This document shows positions 50,420 to 58,919 of a stretch of DNA of 64,000 nt, one piece after another. The first letter of the stretch is position 1. Each line of letters opens with the position of its first letter. Made by a program: the position numbers and the translations under genes. Source of the DNA: Leifsonia xyli (GTDB lineage Bacteria > Actinomycetota > Actinomycetes > Actinomycetales > Microbacteriaceae); NCBI GenBank assembly GCA_003243275.1, contig QFQR01000002.1, forward strand, positions 1 through 64,000. Direction: 5' to 3'. The notes below the pieces were generated by a model. The model was given only the letters and a program-made list of their open reading frames with translations, did no database searches and was not told the DNA's origin.

Positions 50420-51987
50420 CCATGCTCGCCGACGGCGAATGGCACCGGCTGCATCCGGCCACCCCGTTGCTGCGCGGCGGCATCGCGTTCATCGCGATCG
50501 TCGGCATCATCATCGCCAACCTGCGCGAGCGTCTCGTCGAGTGGTTCTTCCCCGGCATCGACTGCCCACCGGGGGTCTGCGAAGTCGACCCGGTGACGGT
50601 CGCGCTCAACGACTACCTGCTGCTCGTGCTGATCGGCATCGCGGTGCTGCTGATCGTCATCATCGGTCTGTTCTGGCTGTCCTGGCGCATGAACACCTTC
50701 CGGGTGACGGATGAGGTGGTCGAGATCCGGCAGGGCGTGCTGTTCCGCTCGCACCGCAAGGCGCGCCTCGACCGCATCCAGGGCATCAACATCACGCGCT
50801 CGCTGTTCGCCCGCGTCTTCGGCGCGGCGAAGCTCGAGATCAGCGCCGCCGGTTCCGACGCCAACATGCAGCTCGCCTACCTCTCGAACGCGAACGCCGA
50901 CGGGCTGCGCGCCGAGATCCTGCGGCGGGCCTCCGGCATCCGCGCGGTGCGGGATGCGGAGGCGGTGGCAGACGGCGGCGACCTCGTGCCCGGCGCGCCC
51001 GCGCCCGACGACGCCCCGACCGATCCGGCACGGCCCCATCTCGCCGACGTCGCCCGCGCGCGGCTCGCCGAGTTCTCGGCACCCGAGCTCGACCCCGCGC
51101 TCGCCGCGCCGCAGTCGGTCGTCACGATGCACGCCGGGCGGCTCGTCGGCTCGACCCTGCTGAGTGCCGGGATGCTGTGGTTCGTCGTCGCGATCACGGG
51201 TATCGCCATCGCGGTGACGTTGACCGGCGCGGGGGTGTTCCTCGTGTTCGGGCTCATCCCGATGGTGTTCGGCCTCGGATCGTTCCTCCTCAACCGCATC
51301 GTGAAGTCGCTGCGCTACTCGATCGCCGCGACGCCCGACGGGGTGCGGGTCGGGTTCGGCCTGCTGTCCACGAGCAACGAGACGATCCCGCCTGGGCGCA
51401 TCCACGCGGTCGAGATCACCCAGGATCTGCTGTGGCGCGGCTTCGACTGGTGGACCGTGCGCGTCAACCTCGCCTCCCATTCGAGCGCGAAGGGGGCCGC
51501 GGGCCAGCAGTCGACGACCATCCTGCCGGTCGGTTCGCGGGCGGAGGTGCTCAAGGTGCTCGAGCTCGTGCTGCCGGGGCTCGTGACCGACGAGACGCGC
51601 CTGCTGATCGCGGGCGGTCTCGCGCCGGCGCGCGTGGAGGACGGCTTCACGACCTCGCCGCGACGTGCCGTGGTGCTGCGCTGGTTCTCGTGGCGGCGGA
51701 ACGGCTTCCTGCTGCATCCGGATGCCGTGCTGCTGCGGCGCGGTGCGGTCTGGCGTTCGCTCACGGTCGTGCCGACGGCGCGCACGCAGTCGGTGGCGGC
51801 GCATCAGGGTCCGCTGGAGCGGTTGCTGCGGCTCGCGAAGGTGCGGCTGCATACCGTGCAGGGGCCGGTGACCGCCGCGATCGGCGCGCTCGACGTGAGC
51901 GACGCATCGGGGCTGTTCCGCGACGCTGCTGCTGCGGGCGTTGCCGCCATCCGCGACGACCGCACGCACCGCTGGGGCTCGGCGTGA
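50416..51987 (+). CDS. bacterial PH-domain membrane protein (YdbT-like)
   Basis: 523 aa with two pairs of membrane helices (about 18-36 and 58-80; about 235-260 and 265-290) and three bPH2 repeats: FRVTDEVVEIRQGVLFRSHRKARLDRIQGINI, RYSIAATPDGVRVGFGLLSTSNETIPPGRIHAVEI and FLLHPDAVLLRRGAVWRSLTVVPTARTQSV. An Ala/Pro/Asp-rich loop joins the first and second halves. GTG 50416 overlaps the previous stop; ATG 50422 is also possible. Stop overlaps the next gene (GTGA). Confidence 0.88.
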   Translation: MTMLADGEWHRLHPATPLLRGGIAFIAIVGIIIANLRERLVEWFFPGIDCPPGVCEVDPVTVALNDYLLLVLIGIAVLLIVIIGLFWLSWRMNTFRVTDEVVEIRQGVLFRSHRKARLDRIQGINITRSLFARVFGAAKLEISAAGSDANMQLAYLSNANADGLRAEILRRASGIRAVRDAEAVADGGDLVPGAPAPDDAPTDPARPHLADVARARLAEFSAPELDPALAAPQSVVTMHAGRLVGSTLLSAGMLWFVVAITGIAIAVTLTGAGVFLVFGLIPMVFGLGSFLLNRIVKSLRYSIAATPDGVRVGFGLLSTSNETIPPGRIHAVEITQDLLWRGFDWWTVRVNLASHSSAKGAAGQQSTTILPVGSRAEVLKVLELVLPGLVTDETRLLIAGGLAPARVEDGFTTSPRRAVVLRWFSWRRNGFLLHPDAVLLRRGAVWRSLTVVPTARTQSVAAHQGPLERLLRLAKVRLHTVQGPVTAAIGALDVSDASGLFRDAAAAGVAAIRDDRTHRWGSA

Positions 51988-52664
51988 GGCAGCGCGACGG
52001 GCGGCTCGGCATCGGGGTGATCGGCGGAGGGCGGGTCGGACCGGTGCTCGGCGCCGCACTCGGCGGGGCAGGACACGCGATCGTCGGGGTCGCGACGGTG
52101 TCGGATGCGGGACGCGAGCGGGTGGAGGTGCTGCTGCCCGGCGTGCCCGTGCTCGCGGTGCCGGAGCTCGTCGAACGCAGCGAGCTCGTGCTGATCGCGG
52201 TGCCGGATGCCGAACTGCCGCAACTCGTGGCGGGTCTCGCCGCCGTCGGCGCCTGGCAGCCGGGGCAGCTCGTCGTGCACACCGCACCCGGCGTCGGCAC
52301 GGGCGTGCTGCAGCCCGCGTACGCGGCAGGCGCGATCCCGCTCGCCATCCATCCCGCGATGGTGTTCACGGGCACCAGCATCGACCTCGCGCGGTTGCAG
52401 GAGACCTGGTGCGCGGTGACGGCTCCGGCTCCGGTGCTGCCGATCGCGCAGGCCCTCGTGGTGGAGCTCGGCGCGGAGCCGGTCGTCGTCGCCGAGGCGG
52501 ATCGCGCCCGCTACGGCGAGGTCGTGGCCGCCGCGCGCAGCTTCGCGACGGATGCCGTGGCCGGTTTCGTCGGCGAGCTGCGGGAGGCGGGCGTCGAGCA
52601 GCCGACCCGCCTGCTCGGCCCCCTCATCCGCTCCGCCGTGGAGAGCGCGCTCGCCGCCGACTGA
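51984..52664 (+). CDS. Rossmann-fold / DUF2520 protein next to panC
   Basis: 226 aa. N-terminal NAD(P)-binding motif GVIGGGRVGPVLGAALGGAGH (residues about 10-30), VLIAVPDAELPQLV strand, HTAPGVGTGVLQPAYAAGAIPLAIHPAMVFTGT centre, then a helical DUF2520-type C-terminus. This layout is like ketopantoate or pyrroline-carboxylate reductases. The neighbour is panC, so a reductase step in pantothenate synthesis is a fair guess but not shown. GTG overlaps the PH-domain gene. Matches the place of Rv3603c in M. tuberculosis (from memory). Confidence 0.82.
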   Translation: MRQRDGRLGIGVIGGGRVGPVLGAALGGAGHAIVGVATVSDAGRERVEVLLPGVPVLAVPELVERSELVLIAVPDAELPQLVAGLAAVGAWQPGQLVVHTAPGVGTGVLQPAYAAGAIPLAIHPAMVFTGTSIDLARLQETWCAVTAPAPVLPIAQALVVELGAEPVVVAEADRARYGEVVAAARSFATDAVAGFVGELREAGVEQPTRLLGPLIRSAVESALAAD

Positions 52665-52710
52665 ACTGCTCCGCCCGCGGCGGCCGCGTCGTGAGATCCC
52701 CGCCAGCCGA

Positions 52711-52716
52711 TACCCT
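52711..52716 (+). promoter_or_regulatory. -10 box upstream of panC
   Basis: TACCCT, 8 nt before GTG 52725. Slightly longer spacing than the other leaderless-type promoters here; GGGGA in between could act as a weak ribosome binding site. Confidence 0.45.
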
Positions 52717-52724
52717 GGGGAATC

Positions 52725-53564
52725 GTGAGTGCACCCGAGGTCGTGACCGGAATCGCCGAGCTGCGTGCCCGGCTGGCGGACACCCGCGTGGCGCTCGTGC
52801 CCACGATGGGCGCGCTGCACGCGGGGCACCTCGCACTCGTCGACCGGGCGGCCGAGCTCGCCGAGACGGTCGTCGTGTCGATCTTCGTGAACCCCCTCCA
52901 GTTCGGCCCGACGGAAGACCTCGAACGCTACCCGCGCGACCTCGCGGGCGACCTGGCCGCGCTCGACGGCCACGGCGCCTCGCTCGTGTTCGCGCCCGAC
53001 GCATCCGAGATGTACCCGGACGGGAAGCCGCAGACGACGGTGCACGGCGGCCCCGTCGCGTCGCTCTTCGAGGGGCGCAGCCGCCCCGGCCACTTCGACG
53101 GGATGCTGACCGTCGTGGCGAAGCTGCTCGGCATCGCGGCGCCCCAGGTGGCGCTCTTCGGTCAGAAGGACGCCCAGCAGCTCTGGCTCGTGCAGCGCAT
53201 GGTGCGCGACCTCGACATCCCGACCCGCATCGAGCCGGTCGAGACGGTGCGTGAGGCCGACGGTCTCGCCCTCTCGAGCCGCAACCGCTACCTCTCGCCC
53301 GCCGAGCGCGCGGCCGCCCCCGTGCTGTCCCGCGCGCTCGAGGCGGCGGCATCCGCGGGCGACCGGGGCATCGACGCGGCGCTCGCCGCCGCCCAGTCGG
53401 TGCTCATGGGGGAGGAGCTCGTGAGCGTCGACTACCTTAAAGTGGTCGACCCGCGCACCTTCCAGCCGGTGCCGGATGACTACCGCGGCCCGGCGCGCGC
53501 GCTCATCGCCGCGCAGGTGGGCCCGGCCCGCCTCATCGACAACGACGCCCTCTACCTGAACTGA
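52725..53564 (+). CDS. panC: pantothenate synthetase
   Basis: 279-aa enzyme that joins pantoate and beta-alanine with ATP to make pantothenate, the precursor of coenzyme A. Nucleotidyltransferase motifs: VPTMGALHAGHLALVDRA (HxGH), VSIFVNPLQFGPTEDLERYPR, FGQKDAQQLWLVQRMVRDL and LALSSRNRYLS (KMSKS-like). GTG start. lysS begins 7 nt after its stop. panD, normally next, is not in the window. Confidence 0.96.
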   Translation: MSAPEVVTGIAELRARLADTRVALVPTMGALHAGHLALVDRAAELAETVVVSIFVNPLQFGPTEDLERYPRDLAGDLAALDGHGASLVFAPDASEMYPDGKPQTTVHGGPVASLFEGRSRPGHFDGMLTVVAKLLGIAAPQVALFGQKDAQQLWLVQRMVRDLDIPTRIEPVETVREADGLALSSRNRYLSPAERAAAPVLSRALEAAASAGDRGIDAALAAAQSVLMGEELVSVDYLKVVDPRTFQPVPDDYRGPARALIAAQVGPARLIDNDALYLN

Positions 53565-53571
53565 GCTTTCC

Positions 53572-55089
53572 GTGACCGAGCCCACCGCATCCGCTCCCGC
53601 CGAGACTCCCGCCGAGCCGACGACCGAAGACGTCGCCGAGCAGAAGGCCGTGCGTCTCGCCAAGCGCGAGCGCCTCATCGCCGAGGGCGGCGAGGCCTAC
53701 CCGGTGCGGCTGCCCATCACGGCGACCATCCCGGAGCTGCGCGAGCGCTACGACGCGCTCGAAGCGGATGCCGCCACCGGCGTCGAGGTGGGTGCCGCCG
53801 GCCGCATCGTGCACCTGCGCAACACCGGCAAGCTGTGCTTCGCGGCCCTTCAGTCGGGCGACGGATCGCGCATCCAGGCGATGGTGTCGCTCGCCGAGGT
53901 GGGCGAGGAGTCGCTGCAGCGCTGGAAGGAGCTCGTCGACCTGGGCGACCACGTGTTCGTGCGCGGTGAGGTGATCTCCTCGCGCCGGGGCGAGCTCTCG
54001 ATCCTGGCGAAGGAGTGGAGCATCGCCTCGAAGGCGATCCTGCCGCTGCCGAACCTGCACTCCGAGCTCTCCGAGGAGACCCGGGTGCGGCAGCGCTACC
54101 TCGACCTCATCGTGCGGGAGCAGGCGCGCGCCACCGTCGTGGCCCGGGCCAAGGCGGTCGCGTCGCTGCGGGCGACCTTCGCATCCCGCGGCTTCCTCGA
54201 GGTCGAGACCCCGATGCTGCAGACCATGCACGGCGGTGCTGCGGCCCGCCCCTTCGCGACGCACTCGAACGCCTTCGACACCGAGCTGTTCCTGCGGATC
54301 GCGCCCGAGCTGTTCCTCAAGCGTGCGGCCGTCGGCGGCATCGACCACGTCTTCGAGATCAACCGCAACTTCCGCAACGAGGGCGCCGACTCCACCCACA
54401 GCCCCGAGTTCGCGATGCTGGAGGCCTACCAGGCCTACGGCGACTACGCGACGATCGCCGACCTCACCCAGGAGCTCATCCAGAACGCGGCGACCGCGGT
54501 GTCGGGATCGCACGTCGTCACCTGGGCCGACGGCACCGCCTTCGACCTCGGCGGTGAGTGGGCGCGGATCTCGATGTACGACTCGCTCTCGGATGCGGCG
54601 GGCGTGCGGATCACCCCCGCGACCCCGCTCGCGGAACTCGCCGCGCTCGCGGAGCGCGAAGGCGTCGAGGTGAAGCTGCCCACCCACGGCAAGTACGTGG
54701 AGGAGCTGTGGGAGCACTTCGTGAAGGGGGGACTGGAGCGGCCCACCTTCGTGATGGACTTCCCCGTCGACACCTCGCCGCTCGTGCGTGACAAGCCCGG
54801 TGCCCCCGGGATCGTCGAGAAGTGGGACCTCTACGTGCGCGGCTTCGAGCTCGCCACCGGCTACTCCGAGCTCGTCGACCCCGTCATCCAGCGCGCGCGT
54901 TTCGTCGAGCAGGCCCAGCTCGCCGCCCGCGGCGACGACGAGGCCATGCGGCTCGACGAGGAGTTCCTCACCGCGATGGAGCACGGCATGCCCCCGATGG
55001 GCGGCATGGGCATGGGCATCGACCGGTTGCTGATGGCGATCACCGGATTGGGCATCCGCGAGACGATCCTCTTCCCGCTCGTCAAGTAG
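53572..55089 (+). CDS. lysS: lysine--tRNA ligase (class II)
   Basis: 505-aa aminoacyl-tRNA synthetase. N-terminal OB-fold anticodon domain (about 60-170), then the class II core: motif 2 IDHVFEINRNFRNEGADSTHSPEFAMLEAYQAY and motif 3 GMPPMGGMGMGIDRLLMAITG. The first 25 residues are a Thr/Ala/Glu-rich disordered extension. GTG start; co-transcribed with panC. The stop codon TAG overlaps a -10 box for the next small gene. Confidence 0.96.
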   Translation: MTEPTASAPAETPAEPTTEDVAEQKAVRLAKRERLIAEGGEAYPVRLPITATIPELRERYDALEADAATGVEVGAAGRIVHLRNTGKLCFAALQSGDGSRIQAMVSLAEVGEESLQRWKELVDLGDHVFVRGEVISSRRGELSILAKEWSIASKAILPLPNLHSELSEETRVRQRYLDLIVREQARATVVARAKAVASLRATFASRGFLEVETPMLQTMHGGAAARPFATHSNAFDTELFLRIAPELFLKRAAVGGIDHVFEINRNFRNEGADSTHSPEFAMLEAYQAYGDYATIADLTQELIQNAATAVSGSHVVTWADGTAFDLGGEWARISMYDSLSDAAGVRITPATPLAELAALAEREGVEVKLPTHGKYVEELWEHFVKGGLERPTFVMDFPVDTSPLVRDKPGAPGIVEKWDLYVRGFELATGYSELVDPVIQRARFVEQAQLAARGDDEAMRLDEEFLTAMEHGMPPMGGMGMGIDRLLMAITGLGIRETILFPLVK

Positions 55090-55092
55090 TCT
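55087..55092 (+). promoter_or_regulatory. -10 box of leaderless small-protein promoter
   Basis: TAGTCT overlapping the lysS stop codon, 6 nt before ATG 55099. Confidence 0.5.
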
Positions 55093-55098
55093 CGCTGC

Positions 55099-55233
55099 AT
55101 GCCTGATCGCGCGCCCGGCGAGGAGCCGCCGAAGATCACGACGAACCGCATCATCCTGTGGATCGTGGTGGCGGGCGTCGGTCTCTGGCTCATCGGCACC
55201 GGGATCGCGGGCATCATCGCGAAAGGCGGATGA
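55099..55233 (+). CDS. 44-aa single-helix membrane protein
   Basis: Small ORF beginning MPDRAPGEEPPKITTNRIIL, with one membrane helix (about 18-41) and the end IIAKGG. Charged Pro-rich N-terminus inside. A TAGTCT box 6 nt upstream and TGATG overlap with the next small ORF support it as real. No family recognised. Probably part of a cluster of three small membrane proteins between lysS and the pirin gene. Confidence 0.65.
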   Translation: MPDRAPGEEPPKITTNRIILWIVVAGVGLWLIGTGIAGIIAKGG

Positions 55234-55325
55234 TGGATCGGCGCACCTCGCGACTCGTGATGTACGGCGGGCTCGCGTTGATCGTCGTGATCGTGGTGAT
55301 CGTCGTCGCGTTCAGCCCCCGTTGA
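55233..55325 (+). CDS. 30-aa single-helix membrane peptide
   Basis: MDRRTSRLVMYGGLALIVVI..., almost entirely one hydrophobic helix with a basic N-terminus, ending FSPR. Its ATG overlaps the stop of the preceding ORF (ATGATG region), so it is translationally coupled. No family recognised. Confidence 0.55.
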   Translation: MDRRTSRLVMYGGLALIVVIVVIVVAFSPR

Positions 55326-55347
55326 GGCTGAGTTGAGCCGGGCGGCG

Positions 55348-55353
55348 TAGGCT
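55348..55353 (+). promoter_or_regulatory. -10 box of leaderless promoter for the 64-aa protein
   Basis: TAGGCT, 6 nt before ATG 55360. Confidence 0.55.
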
Positions 55354-55359
55354 GGGGGC

Positions 55360-55554
55360 ATGCCCACCGACTACTGGGGAAACGCGATCTACTCCGTCAT
55401 CCCCACGATCGCTCTGGGGCTCGTCTTCTGGTTCGTCATCCGGGCGATCCTGCGCGGTGACCGGGTCGAGCGCGCCGAGTACGCGCGCATGGAGGCGGAG
55501 GAGCGGGCCCGCCGCGCCGCCGCGAAGGATGCCGCGACCCCTCCCGCTGGCTGA
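55360..55554 (+). CDS. small membrane protein with charged tail
   Basis: 64 aa: MPTDYWGNAIYSVIPTIALG starts a single helix (about 10-30), followed by RAILRGDRVERAEYARMEAEERARRAAAKD, a strongly charged cytoplasmic helix. This pattern is common downstream of lysS in related genomes (from memory), but no function is known. The last codons and stop lie in a CTCCCGCTGGCTGAGT stretch similar to the repeat at 55595, so the gene end may have been altered by that repeat. Confidence 0.75.
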   Translation: MPTDYWGNAIYSVIPTIALGLVFWFVIRAILRGDRVERAEYARMEAEERARRAAAKDAATPPAG

Positions 55555-55594
55555 GTCGCCCCCGCCGCGCTTGAGCGGCCCGCGCTGTGCTCCT

Positions 55595-55635
55595 CCCGCT
55601 GGTTGAGTAGCCCGCGCAGCGGGCGTATCGAAACC
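55595..55635. repeat. interspersed repeat with GCCCGC hairpin
   Basis: CCCGCTGGTTGAGTAG, then GCCCGC-GCA-GCGGGC hairpin and GTATCGAAACC. I recall this GGTTGAGTAG...CGTATCGAAACC unit as a common interspersed repeat in Microbacteriaceae and related actinobacteria. A partial variant (CTCCCGCTGGCTGAGTCGCCC) starts at 55540, overlapping the preceding stop codon. Confidence 0.7.
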
Positions 55636-55645
55636 CCCCCGCCCC

Positions 55646-56632
55646 TCACCCCCGCCCGCGCGGACGTAGCCGCACGTTCGGCAGCTCGGGTGCCGGCAGT
55701 GGGGCGCCGTCGTACCCGATGACGTGACCGAAGCGGCCGGCCGGGTCGGCATCCGCGATCACCTCGCGCTGCCACTCGGCGCGCAGTGCGACGATCTCCT
55801 CGTGGCTGCGGCCGACGAAGTTCCACCACATCACGATGGGCTCCTCGAGCGGCGCGCCGCCGATCAGCAGCAGGCGCAGCGGGCCGTCCGTCGCCTCGAC
55901 GCGCAACGCATCCGCTCCCGCAGGCACCACGCCGAGGTGGTGCGGCGGCACCTCCACCCCGTTCAGCCGGGCCGGCTCGCCGTCGACGATGAGGCCGTAC
56001 TCGAAGCCGGGGTCGGCGGGCAGCCGAGCGGATGCGCCCTCCGGCAGCGCGAGCTCGGCCGCGACGAGCGGCGTGTACGCGGTGACCGGCGAGGTGACGC
56101 CGAGCCACGAGCCGACGAACACCCGCAGGGTGGCGTCGCCGACGGTCACGGTCTCGGCCACGTGGTGCTCGAAGAAGGGGGCGGTGCCGCGGGCGGCATC
56201 CGGCAGCGCGGTCCACAGCTGCACCCCGTGCAGGGTCGCGGCAGCGGTCGTCGACACCTCGGAGTGCTGGATGCCGCGGCCCGCCGTCATGAGGTTCACG
56301 GCGCCCGGGTCGATGAGCTGGTGGGCGCCGGTCGAGTCGCGGTGCTCGATCTGGCCCGCGTAGAGCCAGCTCACGGTCTGCAACCCGGTGTGCGGATGCG
56401 GCGGGGTGTCCATGGTGCCGGCGCGCGGGGCGGGCGTCGGGCCGTAGGAGTCGACGAAGCACCAGGCGCCGATGAGGCTCCGCGCCCGCTGGGGGAGGGT
56501 GCGCCGCACCATGAGCGCGCGCGGGCCGCCGAGCGGCACCTCCCGCGGCTCCAGCACCTCGACCGCGGCGGCATCCGCATCCGGGTCCACGACGCACACG
56601 AGCTCCTGCGGATCCGTCTCCAGGTTGCTCAT
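55646..56632 (-). CDS. pirin family protein
   Basis: 328-aa double cupin. N-terminal metal-site region PHPHTGLQTVSWLYAGQIEHRDS and the AGRGIQHSE motif give the conserved His/His/His/Glu cluster. The C-terminal cupin includes the PIVMWWNFVGRSHEEI block typical of this subgroup. Some pirins act as quercetin dioxygenases or redox regulators; the role here is unknown. ATG 56632 has TAGGGT 6 nt upstream and looks leaderless. Divergent from the lipoprotein gene. Confidence 0.92.
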   Translation of the reverse strand: MSNLETDPQELVCVVDPDADAAAVEVLEPREVPLGGPRALMVRRTLPQRARSLIGAWCFVDSYGPTPAPRAGTMDTPPHPHTGLQTVSWLYAGQIEHRDSTGAHQLIDPGAVNLMTAGRGIQHSEVSTTAAATLHGVQLWTALPDAARGTAPFFEHHVAETVTVGDATLRVFVGSWLGVTSPVTAYTPLVAAELALPEGASARLPADPGFEYGLIVDGEPARLNGVEVPPHHLGVVPAGADALRVEATDGPLRLLLIGGAPLEEPIVMWWNFVGRSHEEIVALRAEWQREVIADADPAGRFGHVIGYDGAPLPAPELPNVRLRPRGRG

Positions 56633-56638
56633 GGCCCG

Positions 56639-56644
56639 ACCCTA
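56639..56644 (-). promoter_or_regulatory. -10 box of leaderless pirin promoter
   Basis: TAGGGT on the minus strand, 6 nt before ATG 56632. Confidence 0.55.
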
Positions 56645-56725
56645 CGCTCACCCCCGCGAGCAGTCGCGTGTGGTGTGCGGATCAGGTGGCCCGTTGTGGG
56701 GGTCGAGGCGGGTCGGGGGCGCCCC

Positions 56726-56731
56726 TACGCT
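56726..56731 (+). promoter_or_regulatory. -10 box of the lipoprotein promoter
   Basis: TACGCT, 7 nt before ATG 56739 (only 1 nt before the other ATG, 56733), which favours ATG 56739 as a leaderless start. Confidence 0.5.
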
Positions 56732-56738
56732 GATGCGC

Positions 56739-57836
56739 ATGTCGAGGAGGGGGCGGGCGGTCGGTGCCGCGCTTGTCGTCGCGGTCGCCGTGGCACTCTC
56801 CGGGTGCTCCTTCATCGGTGACATCACCGAGGGCCAGCGGATCACGACCGAACGTCTCGGGGTCGCCGACGCGCTGCGGGTGCTCACCGACAAGCTGAAG
56901 GGGCTCGAGCAGGTCTCCTCCGCAAGCTACGCCTTCGACGCCCTCGACGTCTCGACAACCCCCAGCCTCCAGGTCGAGCTCACGACGCTCGACACCGCGG
57001 GCTGGGAGGAGGTCGTCGCGACCATCGACGCCGCAGCGGCCGAGGACGCGCTCGTCGGCTCTCCCATCGCCGTCTCGATCACATCCGGTTCGAGCCCCGG
57101 CTCGGCCGCCGGCTCGGTCTCCGCCAGCTTCGACACGCAGTACGGAGGCGACTGGCTCCTCGGCGGCGCCCTCGATACCGCGAGCCAGGCGCTCGCGGCG
57201 TTCCCCGGAGCGCTCATCAACCTCTCCAGCGCGAGCGATTCCGCGGCGGCGGTCGCCGTGGGCATTCCCGACACCGCCGAACAGCTTCTCGAGCGCTCCG
57301 CCACCGACGCATCCGTCGCGCAGCTCGCCGAGGACGCTCGTTCCACCGGTCAGTGGCTGATGTTGTCGGCCGACGGACTCGATGTCTCGGGCGCGCCGCC
57401 GGAGACGCTCGTGGCGTGGGCGTCGGGCGTGCTCGCCGACGGGCTGCCGCGGTACCCGAACGCGCTCGATTTCGATGAGTCGACGTTGTCGGCGCGCACG
57501 ATGACCCTCTCGATCGCCGATACGCCGTCGCCGGGCTCCGTCACGGCGATGTGGCGGTCCGACGCGGCACCAGGAGAGGGTGAGGAGTGGAACTCGTTCA
57601 CGGCAGCGCTACTCGCAGCGGTGCCCCTCGCGACACCGGGGAGCGGGTGCATGCCCTTCCAGCTCAGCTATTCGTGGCCGGGACTGGGGCAGGCGGCCAA
57701 CCTCTTCACGGGCTGTGGTGCGGATGTCGGGACAGCCTCATCCGGCAACCCCGATCGCGAGGCGCTCACCACCTTCCGCGCGGCGCTCGCCGCATCCGGC
57801 ATCGACCTCGGCACTCTCGGCTTCACCCTCAGCTGA
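56739..57836 (+). CDS. uncharacterised lipoprotein
   Basis: 365 aa. Signal RRGRAVGAALVVAVAVALSGC with lipobox LSGC, then FIGDITEGQRITTERL. The rest is an exported domain rich in Ala, Ser and Thr without a recognised motif; it has two Cys near the end (SGCMPF, FTGCGAD) that may form a disulfide. It repeatedly pairs short helices with strands (EVVATIDAAAAEDALVGSPIAVSITSG). Monocistronic: a palindrome begins 4 nt after the stop and the next operon is on the other strand. Start chosen from the -10 spacing. Confidence 0.8.
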   Translation: MSRRGRAVGAALVVAVAVALSGCSFIGDITEGQRITTERLGVADALRVLTDKLKGLEQVSSASYAFDALDVSTTPSLQVELTTLDTAGWEEVVATIDAAAAEDALVGSPIAVSITSGSSPGSAAGSVSASFDTQYGGDWLLGGALDTASQALAAFPGALINLSSASDSAAAVAVGIPDTAEQLLERSATDASVAQLAEDARSTGQWLMLSADGLDVSGAPPETLVAWASGVLADGLPRYPNALDFDESTLSARTMTLSIADTPSPGSVTAMWRSDAAPGEGEEWNSFTAALLAAVPLATPGSGCMPFQLSYSWPGLGQAANLFTGCGADVGTASSGNPDREALTTFRAALAASGIDLGTLGFTLS

Positions 57837-57840
57837 CCAA

Positions 57841-57900
57841 CTGAGGCGTCAGTTTGTGTCGCTGGGGCGCCCCGCGAAGCGACACAAAGTGACGCCTCAG
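57841..57900. repeat. palindromic repeat, family 2, copy D
   Basis: 60 bp: 23-nt arms (57841-57863, 57878-57900; core CTGAGGCGTCACTTTGTGTC) with one mismatch around 14 nt. Lies between the lipoprotein stop and the convergent end of the XRE gene. Same family as 59565-59624. Confidence 0.9.
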
Positions 57901-57924
57901 CCAAGCAGCAGAAGAAGCAGCAGC

Positions 57925-58152
57925 TCAGCGCAGCACGAGCAGCTCGCCCGGCTGGCAGTCGAGGGCGTCGCAGATCGCGGTGAGCGTCGAGAAGCGGATG
58001 GCGCGCGCGCGGTCGTTCTTCAGCACCGAGAGGTTCACGAGGCTCACCCCCACGAGCTCCGAGAGCCGCGTGAGCGTCATCCCGCGCGCTTCGAGCAGCT
58101 CGTCGAGGCGGCAGTGGATGCGGCCCTCGTCATCCGGTTCCGCGGGCGCCAT
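57925..58152 (-). CDS. small XRE/Cro-type HTH regulator
   Basis: 75-aa helix-turn-helix protein: RLDELLEARGMTLTRLSELVGVSLVNLSVLKNDRARAIRFSTLTAICDALDCQPGELLVLR, the compact YozG-like class. Third gene of an operon with two membrane proteins (ATGA overlap), the common DUF2975 plus HTH arrangement. Probably controls its own operon through the palindrome at 59513-59543, perhaps with activity tuned by the membrane proteins. Confidence 0.92.
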   Translation of the reverse strand: MAPAEPDDEGRIHCRLDELLEARGMTLTRLSELVGVSLVNLSVLKNDRARAIRFSTLTAICDALDCQPGELLVLR

Positions 58153-58919
58153 CAGACGAGCCCCTCGGCGTCGCGCTCGGCGGACTCCGCGCGGGCGCGC
58201 AGCAGTTCGCCCGCCCGGAAAGCGAGGCCGACGACGGCAAGGGCGAAGGCGATGAGCAGCGGCCACCACTCGAACGTGAGGAGGAAGAGCGCGGGGTCGG
58301 GCCAGCCGAGATCCGACAGCGAGGTCGGTGCCGCCGATCCCGTGTAGCCCCAGCCCTCGACCCGCAGCGCCTCGTCGCTCACCCTCCACTCGCCGAGCTG
58401 GGTGAGCATCGAGCTGAGGCCGCCGCCGACGAACACCGCGACCGCGCTCACCGTGAACGCCCGCGCGGCGCCCGGCCGGAACGCGCCCCCGGCGACCACC
58501 GACGAGGCCAACCGCGCGACCGTGAGCGCGACGACCACGATCATGGCCGCCCAGAGCAGCGTTCCCGAAGCGAGGAGGGCGCGGGTGGCGATGCTCAGCC
58601 CGGTCAGCTGCGCGGTCGCGTGGTCCAGTCCGCCGGAGACGATCGCCGCAGCCGGCCCGCGCAAGAAGTCGACGCCCGGCGGCGCCTCGAGGGGGAGGGT
58701 CTGCACCGGGAAGCTCGCGGTGACCGTGTCGGCGACGAGCGTGGTCGCGGCGGTGACGAGCGCGAACCCGGCCACGACGACGGCCACGACGATGCCGCCG
58801 GCGCGCACGAGGGGGAGCGCGCGGTTGGGACGCGTGGTGAGCGTCGAGCCCAGGGCGAACAGCACCGCGGCCAGACCCGCGATCGCGAGCGGGGCGGCGA
58901 TCAGGAACCACGAGGCCAT
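58152..58919 (-). CDS. DUF2975-like membrane protein
   Basis: 255 aa with four main membrane helices (about 3-25, 40-65, about 120-145 and 150-175) plus one near the C-terminus. The section VVAGGAFRPGAARAFTVSAVAVFVGGG resembles the DUF2975 core. Ends RDAEGLV, the same as the next upstream gene's product. Overlaps both neighbours by ATGA. Function unknown; associated with the XRE regulator. Confidence 0.75.
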   Translation of the reverse strand: MASWFLIAAPLAIAGLAAVLFALGSTLTTRPNRALPLVRAGGIVVAVVVAGFALVTAATTLVADTVTASFPVQTLPLEAPPGVDFLRGPAAAIVSGGLDHATAQLTGLSIATRALLASGTLLWAAMIVVVALTVARLASSVVAGGAFRPGAARAFTVSAVAVFVGGGLSSMLTQLGEWRVSDEALRVEGWGYTGSAAPTSLSDLGWPDPALFLLTFEWWPLLIAFALAVVGLAFRAGELLRARAESAERDAEGLV

